Source: Serripes groenlandicus (Eukaryota > Mollusca > Bivalvia > Cardiida > Cardiidae). Taken from it: a stretch of 64,000 nt of DNA. Positions 46,693-58,664 of this stretch are shown here, one piece after another. The notes below the pieces were generated by a model that saw nothing but the letters and a program-made list of their open reading frames with translations, ran no database searches and was not told the DNA's origin. Made by a program: the position numbers and the translations under genes. The DNA lies in NCBI GenBank assembly GCA_031761405.1, contig JASEVX010000007.1, positions 27,120,859 through 27,184,858 of the forward strand, written 5' to 3'. Numbering within the stretch: the stretch's first letter is position 1; each line of letters starts with the position of its first letter.

Positions 46693-47242
46693 AGGGTTAC
46701 ATTGGAAAGTAAAAATCATTGTATGCACAATATGGAAACATGTATTAGCAGTATTAGCTAAATGTTCAAGTTTGTATAGTATAAAGTCCGAAATCTGGCG
46801 AGCTTTGGTGTCCCATGGCAGCTCTTGTTGTTTAATAAATACTTGAATCCCTTTCTTTCCCAAATTCAATAAATATACTGAAAAGGTCTAGGTAAAATAT
46901 AGAAAATATCTATCAATACAAGTAAAATTATTGGGTAGAGTTGCAACATTGTGACTAAAGGTCTTATTTCTCATCATGGACATATTTTCTTTTGCTACAA
47001 TGTTGTGAAAAGCAGTCTGTTGTCTGAAGTAAGCTGTTCCTACCATTACATTTTAGGGTCAGGCAAACAGCTATAGAGATAACATTTTCGTGGACCAATC
47101 GGTTTAACCTTTCAAACTTGCAAAGCAGTTTGCTCCATTTTTCAAGTTGTATTGGTCCCTTGTTAAGTTTTTCGAAATTGAGTTACATAGATAATGGGAG
47201 GTGAACCATTTAAACGGCATTGTTGGTTCATGCTAGACATAC
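46693..47242. other. Beta spacer 2, start; no gene seen
   Basis: Near-identical to 17164-17706. Non-coding. Confidence 0.45.
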
Positions 47243-47774
47243 ATATGAGCAGTTCCACGAGAACAACAACATTATGGTATTTGCGTAATGTATCGACCAA
47301 GTTCAGTCCACGCAGGCTAATCCGGGCCGACACATTCCGTCTCAGAGGGATAGAGGTACATGTATAGAGTAATGATTCCTGAAACGGAAATCAACAGAAA
47401 GGCAAAAAGTGTCTGCCCGGGTTAGCCTGCGCGGCATGCTTAGGCTGATCCGGATCGATACTTAACGCAAAGTCCACAATGTTTGTTTTGTCGTGGAACG
47501 TCGTCGAGTCCCGGTAGCTTAGTCGGTAACGACGCGGGCTGTCAATCCAGGGGTTGTGAGTTCGAATCCCAGTCCGACGTTTGACAAAAGTCATTGCAAC
47601 ATTCGTCATTCGTCTTCCACCAATGGACTAAGTCTATGTGGAAAAGCAGCCAGTTGCTTGGGAAGATTGTTGTGTGGATTTCTGGTGTGAGAAAACCAGG
47701 AAACACATGAGTAGGTAAACTGGCCGCCGTGATATAACTGAGAAATTGTTAAAAAACGGCGTAAAACCCCAATT

Positions 47775-47823
<49 letters not shown>

Positions 47824-47838
47824 TGGAACGGCTCATAC
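47243..47838. mobile_element. Second foldback element interrupted by a SINE, beta 2
   Basis: As at 17707-18266; the right inverted repeat is split by the SINE. Confidence 0.7.
47502..47820 (+). mobile_element. tRNA-derived SINE (family 1), long (AATC)n tail
   Basis: Orthologue of 17966-18248. Flanked by TCGTGGAACGT (47491) and TCGTGGAACGG (47821). The (AATC) tail has grown to about a dozen repeats, against about four in beta 1. Confidence 0.9.
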
Positions 47839-48410
47839 ATACTACAGTATGCCTTATTATGAAAGTACAATAATTGAATAGAATTGGAAACGTGGTGTCT
47901 ATATGAGTGAAAGTGTTAACATGGAAACTCCCTTCAAATGAAAGTACAATAATTGAATAGAATTGGAAACATGGTGTCTATATGAGTGAAAGTGTTAACA
48001 TTTAGAATCTTGAAACAGGATGGTATGTCCCTGACCTGTGTGCAGGATTAAAGTGTTGAACAAATCAATATGTCGGATACAATTTGTCACCTTACATTGA
48101 TATTTCATATCATAATGGTTTCATCTTGTAGAACTGAATGGTATGTAACTGTATGACCTTGACCTTTGCCTTGTGTTATATTTAGTCTCTGGGATGAAAG
48201 ACTTCTGTAAAGTCCACATCTTTGACACTATTAGAAGTAGATTGCATGTATTTCTGTTATAATAACATACAAATGTAATCACCCTATTCAATGTTTGTAA
48301 TCTAAAATAATAAAAAAAAAAGTATATAAATTTAATAAATATCAAGTTTGATTTTTAATCCAACACAATCTGAGACACAAAACCAAAACTCATTGGATTT
48401 GGAGACTTCA
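47839..48410. other. Beta spacer 2, non-coding
   Basis: Copy of 18267-18830 including the local duplication. No gene seen. Confidence 0.45.
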
Positions 48411-48727
48411 TTAACCCTTTCCCACCTGCAGACGCATTATGACGCAATAGCAGCAGACGACTTTCGAAAACATTGTGACCAAAGGTGAAATTGCTTATAA
48501 TGAGCAATTTCTCCTTCGGCCACACTTTTTTCAACTTTTTTTTAATAATTAAGCTATCTTCAATGGAGCAGACAACTTTCGAAAACATTGTGACCAAAGG
48601 TGAAATTGCTCATAATGAGTAATTTCTCCTTCGGCCACACTTTTTTCAACTTTTTTTAATAATTAAGCTATCTTCAATGGAGATTTTTCTGGTTTTTGAC
48701 ATTGTGTTTTCATCGTCGTCTGCTGCA
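48411..48727. mobile_element. MITE with duplicated stem, beta 2
   Basis: Copy of 18831-19147, with the hairpin present twice in tandem. Confidence 0.65.
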
Positions 48728-49665
48728 CAAAGTAACCAATACTCATTGTATTTGGAGAGTTCATTAACCTGTTCGTGATATATGCAGCTTTTGAAACAGG
48801 TGACTGTTGAAAACGTTGTAAAAAAGGAATATAAAAAAAAGGAATAATTGCTCAATATGAGAAAACATTCCCAATCACCCGTTATACTTTCAGTCAAGGA
48901 TCAAAATTTTCCTACCGTGTTCAAGATTGTTTAATTCTAAAGCAAATGACCGCAAACAACAAATATGTACAAAGACCAAAGATATGGAAAATCACCTTAA
49001 ATGAAAGAATATTTATTGGATAAATTTGAAATATTGTAGCAAAAGATGAATTGGCTCATCAAGAGCATTCTCTTTTTGCCACTGTTTTCAAAACTGGCTG
49101 CTTGTTGAAAGGGTTAGGTCATTGTTACATTCTAAAACACAATAGTCCGAGAAACAGTCTAACAGTTAGCTTCTCAAGGACGTTATGCAGATAAGAATCT
49201 TGAACAGATATATCTTTTCAAAGAGCTTGTTTTCACTTTCATGATATAAGTAGCCTGCCAGTGAACTCACAAAGGATACAGTGCTCCTCAATACTTTCCT
49301 TAGGAATGGTTGCGCTTGCAAGATTTTTACCATATATTGCAAAATGTAAGAAACTAATTTCAATTGAGTCTCTTTAAGTTAAGAATCAGAATTATATTAC
49401 ATCCTCAGGTATAGTTCTTCAACTGTGTAAAGTTTCCTCAAAAACCATTCTCCGATTTAGGAAGGGTTGCACTTACAGGGCAATTACCACATAATACAAT
49501 AGTTAAGTAACTAACAGTATAATTATCTCCCTTTTAACATTTAAGTCAATGCCTCAGGTATTGTTCTTCAACTGTAAAAAGATTCATTAATATCCTTCCA
49601 GCCATTGAAGATTCCTATATATCCCCCTTCCCCCAAAACTTTGTTTGCAGGGAAGATACAAAAAG
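48728..49665. other. Beta spacer 2, no gene seen
   Basis: Near-identical to 19148-20034, with about 75 extra bases near 48907-48980 that beta 1 has lost. Confidence 0.45.
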
Positions 49666-49669
49666 TGTG

Positions 49670-51030
49670 ACATTGCACACATGCCTTTTGGCGCATTGTA
49701 ATGCGTTGGAAAGGTCGTAATAACCTTAAATAAGGCATGTCTTATAGCCCCCTACAATGCGTAGAGAACATCTCAATGACTGAGGCTGGGACCCGGACAG
49801 CTGAATGCACATTCCCGATGCTAATACACACCCCTTAAAGCGAATTGCAAGTTCTTGAAAAGAATGCATTAAGAACATCTCAATGAATGGTAATTGTCCT
49901 CCATGCGACCGGACTGAGGCTCAGACCCGGACAGCTGAATTCACATGCCCAATGCTAATACACACGCCGTTTTGCCCATTTCAATGCGTTGGAAAGGTCG
50001 TAATAACCTTAAATAAGGCATGTTTTGTAACCACCTACAATGCATAGAGAAGATATTAATGACTGAGGCTTAGACCCGGACAGCTGAATGCAGATGCCCG
50101 ATGCTAATACACACGCCGTTTGGCCCATTGTAACGCGTTGGAAAGGTCGTAATAAACTTAAATAAGGCTTTTTTTGTAACCCCCTATAATGCATAGAGAA
50201 GATCTTAATGACTGAGGCTCAGACCCGGAGAGCTGAATGCACATGCCCGATGCTAATGCACACGCCAGTTGGCCCATTGTAATGCGTTGGAAAGGTCGTA
50301 ATAACCTTTTAAAAATAAGGCATGTTGTGTAGCCACCTAAAATGCATAGAGAAGATCTCATTGACTGAGGCTTAGACCCGGACAGCTGAAAGCAAATTGC
50401 CCGATGCTAATACACAAGCATGTTGGCGCAATGCAAGTTGTTGAAAAAGTGGCCATGGTTTTTTATAGCTATAGCCCTCACAATGCATTAAGAACATCTC
50501 AATGAATGGCATTTATCCTCCATCGGCCTGGACTGAGGCTCAGACCCGAACAACTGAATGTACATGCCCGCTGCTAATATACACGCTGTTTGGCCCATTG
50601 CATTGGTTGGAAAGGTCATTATATCATGATAAAAGGCATGCTTTGTAGCCCTTAAATGCATTAAGAACATCTCAATGAATAAGGTTTGTCCGCGTCTACT
50701 CGGACCCGGAAAGCTGAATACACAGGCCCGATGCTTATACACGCGCCTTTTGGCACATTGCAATACGTTTAAAAGATTGTTATAGTGTGAAAAGGGTATG
50801 TTTTGCAAACCGTACAAGCATAGAGTATATCTCAATACATACAATTGTTCCGCCGTGTGTGCCCGAACTGAGGATGTGACTCTGGACAGCTGAATACACA
50901 AGTATGATGCTAATACATGTACACACGCCTTTTGGCGCTTTGCCATGCGTTGAAAAGGTTGTTATAGCATTTTAGCCCTTACCACACTCACTCACCCTGC
51001 ATTGAGAACTTCTCAATGAATGCAACGTTT
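49670..51030. repeat. Satellite A array, beta spacer 2
   Basis: Near-identical to 20035-21400, unit by unit, with small deletions (for example near 50818). Confidence 0.78.
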
Positions 51031-52165
51031 TCTATACTGATTTATACAGTGCACTATATACTTTGGGAGCAGTCGTTTCGTTTGCGGCGTCAGTGCAACT
51101 AAATGTGTATTAATTGTGCCCAAAAGGCCCATTACAGGAATAGTGATTTTCGTCGAAAACGGTGCTAGACTACCCGTCTTAGTCCCAGACTACATCTTAC
51201 GAATAGTAGTCGGGACCTATACTGTGCCACTATATACTTTACGGGTAGTCGTGGCGGCGTATGCGGCGTCAGTGCCCAAATGGCCCGTTACAGGAATAGG
51301 GATTTTCGTCGAAAACGGTGCTAGACTACCCGTCTTAGTCCCAGACTACATCTTACGAATAGTAGTCGGGACCTATACAGTGCCACTATATACTTTACGG
51401 GTAGTCGTGGAGGCGTATGCAGCGTCAGTGCAACTAAATGTGCATTATTTGTGCCCAAATGACCAATTACAGGAATAGTGTTGTCGTCGAATACGGTGCC
51501 AGTCTTCACCCTACGATTAGTAGTCAGGATATAAACAGTACCACTATATACTTTGCGAGTAGTCACGACGTCGTATGTGACGTCAGTGCAACTATTTGTG
51601 TATTTATTTTTGCCTAAATGGCCTAATATAGGAATAGTGATTTTCGTCGAAATCGGTGCCAGTCTATACGCTTGCGCGGCCGAGCACTCTCTGGGCGGTT
51701 TTCTTTTCCCGTTTTTTTTTTCTCCTCCAACTTCCCACTAATGCGGACTAAATACACTAGGTCTAGTCTCAGTCGATACGCCATAAAACACTTAACATTT
51801 ATTAGTTCCAGTCTTCACCCTACGATAAGTAGTCAGGACCTATACAGTGCCAATTTATACTTTGCGAGTAGTCGTGGCGTCGTATGCGGCGTCAAAACAA
51901 CTATAGGTGTATTATTTGTACCCAAAAGGTCAACTTTAAGTTGTCAGTCTACCCGTTTCAGAGCCAGTCTAGATCCTACGAATAATAGTGGGCACCTATA
52001 TAGTGCCACTTTATACTTTGCGAGTAATCCTGACGTCGTATACGGCGTCACTGCAACTATAGGTGTATTATGTGTGCCAGTCTCCCCGTTTTAGTGCCAG
52101 TCTACACTCTACGAATAGTAATCGGGACCCACAGAGTGCAACTATTTACTTTGCGAGTAGTCGTG
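51030..52165. repeat. Satellite B array, beta spacer 2
   Basis: Near-identical to 21400-22530, including the adjacent pair of identical units. Confidence 0.78.
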
Positions 52166-52195
52166 AATTTTTCCTTTATCTTATTTGTTTTTAAA

Positions 52196-52708
52196 AGTCG
52201 TCTGCTTTTCCCACATACAAACGTTTCCTGAGGCCTCTGCAACAGACTTTTGGAAACAAATAAGATAAAAGTAAAAATTGCTTGTAATGACCTAGATGTC
52301 CTTTTCCCACAATGTTTTGAACTTTATTCAATAATTAAACTTATTTTTCATATGTTTGCCTAGGTGTCTTCAAAGTCGTCTGCTGCAGACTTCCGCTCAT
52401 TACTTAATTTATATTCCATAGTTTTTACATCCCTGTCAACAATATCTAAGAAGAATCCCGTTTAATAGGTAGCATGCCTTATTACAGACATGTTTATCTT
52501 GACAATAGGGCACCAGTCACACAACTCCAAGACTGACCTCACATGATGGGAACCAACTACTATCATGTTCAACCCTTTCCCACTTGCACACGCACTTTGA
52601 CACATTATTTGAGAAGTGTGTTACAAGAAATTGCACTTTACGAACAACTTCTCTACTTTTCCCAAAATGTTTATTTTTGTATTCATTCTTGCAGACTTAA
52701 ACAACTAA
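52196..52708. mobile_element. Two decayed MITE copies before lectin 4
   Basis: Counterpart of 22565-23075. Confidence 0.5.
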
Positions 52709-52942
52709 CATATGAATATAAATTGACATAAAATTCAGCAGGAAGTAAGATTATACATAAACAATTCATATGTTCTAAATAATGTCCTAAATAATGAATC
52801 GTGTTCTTAAATTTGTTCTAATTTTTATCATTGAAATAATCGCTCTACCAACCTCATAACCACACGCTTATAATCTTGATAACCTTCTGATTTGTTCTTT
52901 GGTTGTTTCTTTACACATTTAAAGTCTGTTAATTAAGTGAGC

Positions 52943-53328
52943 TAAATTCATTCGGATATTAGTCGGATCGGAAGAACGCCACTTAGTTTCAATGCAACGT
53001 CACTATAACTGCTTTTTGTTATTCCCCAGATTTAATTTTACCGGAGTTGGTCCGATTTCGGAACGGGATTTTTTTAAAAATAAACAAGTTTTCATTTTTT
53101 CCATGATGCTTTTTAACACTTTGACCATTTTTCGGAATAGTTTTTCTACTGGTATTTTCAAATCGAATCTCAAAAGTCGTACACTTAAACAGTTGGACTT
53201 ACGGATCCTTCCATTGACTCTTGTTTGATCTAATTTAGAACATCAGGTCATTCAAATTACGAGGCATGTCAGGGCAGCACGATTACACGTGAACCGATCA
53301 AGGTCAGGCATGGCCGATACTATAAAAA
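52943..53328 (+). promoter_or_regulatory. Lectin 4 proximal promoter with TATA box
   Basis: The conserved block resumes at GAGCTAAATTCATTCGG after a deletion that removes about 1 kb of upstream flank found in units 1-2. The CRE-like word is weakened to CAACGTCAC (52995-53003). TATAAAAA lies at 53321-53328. Confidence 0.5.
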
Positions 53329-53392
53329 CCATGGTTATTGACTCTGATGGTAGTTACTTGATTGTAGACGACACAAACCTTCATCTAAGACT

Positions 53393-56300
53393 ATGGGAGT
53401 TTCAACCGTTATTTCTTTGATCGGCGTTTTGGGCGTGGGGTTAGGTAAGATTTTAATGTTTCTCCTTACATACTTGAATAGATAATTTTTTTACAAGTGA
53501 TGTGCTTTCTTCTATATATGGTTTTGTTCAATCCAGCGTATAGAAAACTGTTTCGTTATTTAGTGTTAGCTAATCATCCATTAAGATTACGAATTCTTTA
53601 CACGAGCTGTTATTTGATAGGCGGGTGGCTGCCGTTAGCTAAAGACCTAACGGACTCGGGCTAACTAATTTCTCACTTCAAGATAAAGTTTTACACTAAT
53701 GAAGTTCTTCACTCTGTATATGGTTTTGTCCCGACTAGCAGTCAGTTAAATTTACAGATAAGTTAGCTAACAGATGCCAGTTCATCAATGTATTTGATAT
53801 TCACACACTAAAACTAGTCTCTATTGACATGACCAATGTATTTGATATTCATACACTAAAACTAGTCTCTATTGACATGACCAATGTATTTGATATACAT
53901 ACACTAAAACTAGTCTCTATTGACATGACCAATGTATTTGATATACATACACTAAAACTAGTCTCTATTGACATGACCAATGTATTTGATATACATACAC
54001 TAAATATAGTCTCTATTGACATGACCAATGTATTTGATATACATACACTAAAACTAGTCTCTATTGACATGACCAATGTATTTGATATACATACACTAAA
54101 ACTAGTCTTTATCGCCATGCCCAATGTATTGGACATTCACCATTGACACTATTGACATGACTAATGTAGTTTATGTGCACTTAATTAATCTTTATTAACA
54201 TGACCAATGTTCTTTGTTTATAATAAAACTATTCTGTATCGATTTACCCGGTGCATTTGATATACACTTAAACACGTCTTTATCGACATGACTAATGTAT
54301 TTGAAATACACTAAACCGATTCTTTATCGATATGACTAATGTATTTGATATACACTAAAACGAGTCCTTTTCTATATGACTATTGTGGTTCTATTGTTTC
54401 AGTGCTTGGGGCCTGCCCGACCGGCTGGAAGCAGCATGCTGGAAGTTGCTATAAATTCCAATTAGAGATAATGGACTGGGTTGAGGCTAGGGTAAGTTTT
54501 ATTTGTATATATTTCGGGCTCAATGAGCAATCTGCGGCTTAACGCATCAACCCGATTTATACCGTGTACAACATCACCCCGGTTGTTTGGTGGTAAGATC
54601 GTCCGCCGCGAGAGCAGGAGACCAAGGTTCTAATACGGGCCATACAAAATACATTAAGATGGTAGTATTGGTTTCCCTCCTTGGCATTTAGGATTGCGAG
54701 GATAGCATTACGACTCATGCGCTGGTGTGAGGTTAATCTTACCACCAGCACTAGTTATTTATCCATGAAACGCCGTGATATGACTAAATACTGTTGAAAA
54801 CGTTATTTAAACAAAACACATTTGACGTCGTTCATTGATTCACCAAATGGGTAGTGACTCGGTATTCGGTTGTATTTGGCGGGTTACAAATATTGATATC
54901 CGCTTGATTAATTGAATTTTAACGTCGATTTGAACGGTATTTCAGTTATATCTATTGATATCCGCTTGATTAATTGAATTTTTACGTCGATTTGAAAGGT
55001 ATTTCAGTTATATTTATTGATACCCGCTTGATTAATTGAATTTTTACGTCGATTTGAACGGTATTTCATTTATATATATTGATATCCGCTTGATTAATTT
55101 TAATTTTAACGTCGATTTGAACGGTATTTCAGTTAAATCTATTGATATCCGCTTGATTGATTGAATTTTAACGTCGATTCTAACGGTATTTCAGTTATAT
55201 CTATTGATATCCGCTTGATTAATTGAATTTTAAATACGATTTGAATGGTATTTCAGTTATATCTATTGATATCCGCTTGATTAATTGAATTTTAATGACG
55301 ATTTTAACGGTATTTCAGTTATATCTATTGATATCCGCATTATTAATTGAATTTTTACGTCGATTTGAACGGTATTTCAGTTATATCTATTGGTATACGC
55401 TTGATTAATTAAATTTTAATGTCGATTTGAACGGTATATCAGTTATATCTATTGATATCCGCTTGATCAGTAGTTAAATCTATTGATATCCGATTGATGA
55501 ATTGATTTTTAACGTCGATTTGAACAGTTGTTGATTATTTTTTTTGCAAAAGTTTCAAAGTTTTCTGATGCAGATTTGTTGTATGTGGGAAAGGGTTAAC
55601 AATAACAAGTATGGAAATTATACTACTTTTATTTATATTTTTACTTCATCCTAACTTTTATTCAAAGATATAACTTATTACATGAACATGTATTTTCATC
55701 AAACTTGAAATTTGTTTTGTAAAATACGTTTGTCTTTCTGTCGTGTTCCTAACTTACGAAATTTATGGAAAAAACTATTCACGTGTTTTGTTATATTTGT
55801 TCACAGTCTATGTGCAAAATGCACAAAAGTGATCTGATTGCCATAGAAACTCCCGAGGAACAAGCATGGTTCAAGAAACAGGTCTTACAGTTTAACCGTA
55901 AGTGAAATATAAACCGTTTCCTATCAGTCGCATTTTGAAGTATCTGCAGAAGAGCAGACACCTTTTGAATGATACGTACCTTCTCCTTTAATCACAATTT
56001 TCTCAATTCTAGTACATCTAGCTTCGTAATTGTTACATGTTGCTCTAACTATATATTTCGGACAAACAAAAAAGACCTGTCATTGTAGGTCTAGCTGGCC
56101 TCCATTCGGTTTGATCAGGATCTCCTGTCTGCGCTATTAACCCTTTCCCACATCCAGCAAATCTGCAGCAGACGACTTTGTGATCATCTAAACAAATCAA
56201 TGGTATGTTTCTGTAAAAGAATGTTATATCACTGAAAGAAACATTTTGGCGAATGAAGAAATTGCTCGTTTTGCAAGAATGTTTTCAAAAATCGTCTGCT

Positions 56301-56712
56301 GCAGATGCGTGAGAAAGCGTCTTTAAGTGGTAAAGGGTTAGCAAGCATAATGGAGATATGATGCAGAGCATAATAACAATATTACCACTACAAACATGGT
56401 TCTTTAGAAACAGAAGGTGACGACGGGTTTTGGCTTGGAGCTACCGACTGGCTAAAGGTAAATGAATGGGTCTGGGAGTCCGCCAATAACGCACCCTTGA
56501 CCTACACTGTGTGGGGAGTCCTGACAAACCAACCGCCCGGCAGCCCAACATACCAACAGCCCAACAACCGAAACGGTACCGAAGATTGTTTGGCCGCCAC
56601 GAAGTTCTTTGAATACGCGTGGGGCGATGAATGGTGTAACTGGGATAGACTTGGATACGTCTGCGAAATGCCGTATGTATATTGTGATAAACAATTGAAC
56701 GTGCATACCTGA
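53393..56712 (+). CDS. Secreted C-type lectin domain protein, copy 4 (divergent)
   Basis: Exons are 53393-53444, 54403-54491, 55807-55897 and 56408-56712; 178 codons with GT-AG junctions. By my count it differs from copy 1 at about 19 residues. Thirteen of these lie in exon 4, several in the sugar-binding loops: Gln95Val, Ser105Asn, Val108Leu, Asn109Thr, Ile111Thr, Asp118Asn, Gln120Pro, Met142Thr, Asp148Ala, Ser150Gly and Glu157Asp. The WND position becomes WGD (149-151). QPN, Glu136 and all cysteines are kept. Intron 2 is much shorter (about 1.3 kb). The open frame with loop-centred change is consistent with a functional, possibly diversified paralogue; that is inference. Confidence 0.92.
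53785..54390. repeat. Intron-1 minisatellite, 48 bp unit, copy 4
   Basis: Six to seven nearly identical 48-bp units (ATGACCAATGTATTTGATAT, then ACATACACTAAAACTAGTCT, then CTATTGAC) between about 53826 and 54115, then older diverged 45-bp units. Because 48 is a multiple of three, both strands stay open over the array. Confidence 0.85.
54574..54812 (+). mobile_element. tRNA-derived SINE (family 2) in lectin 4 intron 2
   Basis: Orthologue of 25572-25810. Confidence 0.75.
54892..55525. repeat. Intron-2 minisatellite, 62 bp unit, copy 4
   Basis: About ten units. The array runs directly into a MITE right half at about 55530, so a deletion of roughly 1.2 kb removed everything between. Confidence 0.85.
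55530..55599. mobile_element. Right half of piggyBac-like MITE, lectin 4 intron 2
   Basis: TTTTGCAAAAGTTTCAAAG, then GATGCAGATTTGTTG and GTGGGAAAGGG TTAA (55596-55599), followed by CAATAACAAGTATGG as in the other units. Confidence 0.75.
56137..56341. mobile_element. piggyBac-like MITE in lectin 4 intron 3
   Basis: Left TTAA at 56137-56140. The right site has decayed to GGGTTAGC. Confidence 0.75.
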
Positions 56713-56872
56713 ATGATTTACTCGAACGGCTGCATTCTAAAATAGGTTGAAGTAAAACTATGGAATTAAAAAAAGTTGTGCAACGGTAATTTGCTGCAGC
56801 GGCGTTAAAACGAGTCGGTATGCTTGAAAGGGTTTAAAACCACTAGTAAGCAAAGAGTAATTTCATCATCGT

Positions 56873-57110
56873 TAATGGAAGAGTGTCCACCTCGGTAAGC
56901 AGGTCGTGGGTTCGGTAGGGAGCTCGTAGGTTCGATCCACGGCCGGATCATACCAACAACTTGGCTGCCCTTCTTTGCGCTCAGTGTTGCGGGCTTAGCA
57001 TAACGACTGGCTGGCTGGTGTCAGGATATATGGATCAGAAGTACTGGTAACTAACCCAGGAAACTCCGTGGTATTACTGAAAAAATGTTGAAAGTGGCGT
57101 AGAACACTAA
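56873..57110 (+). mobile_element. tRNA-derived SINE (family 3) with duplicated box B
   Basis: The segment around GTAAGCAGGTCGTGGGTTCG is repeated as GTAGGGAGCTCGTAGGTTCGATCC, so the head carries two box B-like words. Confidence 0.65.
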
Positions 57111-58664
57111 TTTTCCGTGTTGTTATTGTGCATGGTAAATTGCATATATATGCAATGGAAACGTTCAAGTACATAATACAATTCATACAATTTACAATGA
57201 AATATGCAGACAATTGTATAACGATTCGAGCATTTAATAACGTTATTCTTCTATGTACAAATACAAAAGAAGCTTGAATTTTAATTAGTGAAGAAAAAAA
57301 AGAACCGTTAGAAAAATAGCACGTTAAATCTAAATATAAAAATTACTGAATACTGAGCTATTTTAAGAACAGTTACACTGTATTGTATAAGAAATATTGT
57401 TTTTTCGCAACATCAAGACGCCTTTGAAATAACTAAAGGATCTTTCCAATAACAATACACACGTGGGATAAAAAAAATTATGAAATGTTTCTAATTTCAG
57501 AGAAAGCAACACTCCTATAGTTGGTTAGTACTGTCGTGTGTAGAGATTTCTTTGTGTGTTTATATTGTTCATTATTTACATTGTTCATTATTTTGGTGAA
57601 TAAACAGTCATATATATAAATAATTTGATATTGGTTGTAATGTATATAACCCCCATGCAGGCAATCATAGCATGCACAAGCCAGACATGACCTGTACTAC
57701 TTAGGCTATCCAAATAAATGAAATTCAACATAAAAAATCTTCTTTCGAGTGTCTTTGGTATTGTTTTCACAACATCCTTAACCTCAGTCATCGAAAGCAC
57801 ACTGTGTTTGAGTTAATAAATTGTCCATCAATTGTCTAATGGTTTGTAAACGTGCTTACTAAACATGCCCTCTTTGAATTATAATCATATCCACTACAAT
57901 TCGGTCAGTCAAGATTTGCTGATCTTACTATCTATGTACAAACAAATTCTCCACCAGAAAAATCCAGTTGAATTTTAAAAGAGCAGAGTCTATCGATGTA
58001 GGGGTTTAGTGACAACACACTTTGCCATCGTCGAATAGTATGTTTACATAACACCAGTTGGGCGACAATTCCAGTTTTTGTCAGAAGGTAAATATAGCCT
58101 TACTGTAGACGTTGACGACTCTGGTGAGACTATGTGGATGCACGGGATCACCCGAGTCTTCACTGTAGGGGGACGCATTTAAACCCTAAATCGTCAGACG
58201 CGGCTCATTTTGTAAACATAGATAGGGAAAGAGAACTCGAATTTAATCTATAATCCTGACAAGTTTGATTAACATATTAAGGGCACGGGAGAGAAATGGC
58301 TACACGTACCATACCATTTATCAAAAGAAGTTACATCTGTAGCCCTTCTAGGTGTAGCAAAACAGTGATTGATTGAGGATTCATGCCGTTTTCAGCAGCG
58401 CTTCAGTTATATCACAGTGACAGGGCACTTATCCCGGCTGACTTATCAGTTTTTTGACTCAGCAATATGACAGGGGCAGTCGGTCATGATTCCCACGATC
58501 GTATCGAACTAAGGACACCCATTTTTTGCACCCACAAACGACACAGAAGAACATTTGATATTCACAGTTGGAAACATGTTGGGAAATGAAAGCAAGTTCT
58601 CTTGCATTCACAATCGGGTTTGTAATATGTCGACTGTTGAACTCGCCACGCGAGGCGTCTGTTA
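57111..58664. other. Lectin-transporter intergenic region, unit 4
   Basis: Contains a single unit of the 176-bp repeat and then the shared intergenic sequence. No gene seen. Confidence 0.45.

Noticed and set aside
53829..54146. Repetitive peptide frame (MTNVFDIHTLKLVSID units), also open on the opposite strand
   Set aside because: A 48-bp minisatellite inside lectin 4 intron 1; the paralogues have no such frame.
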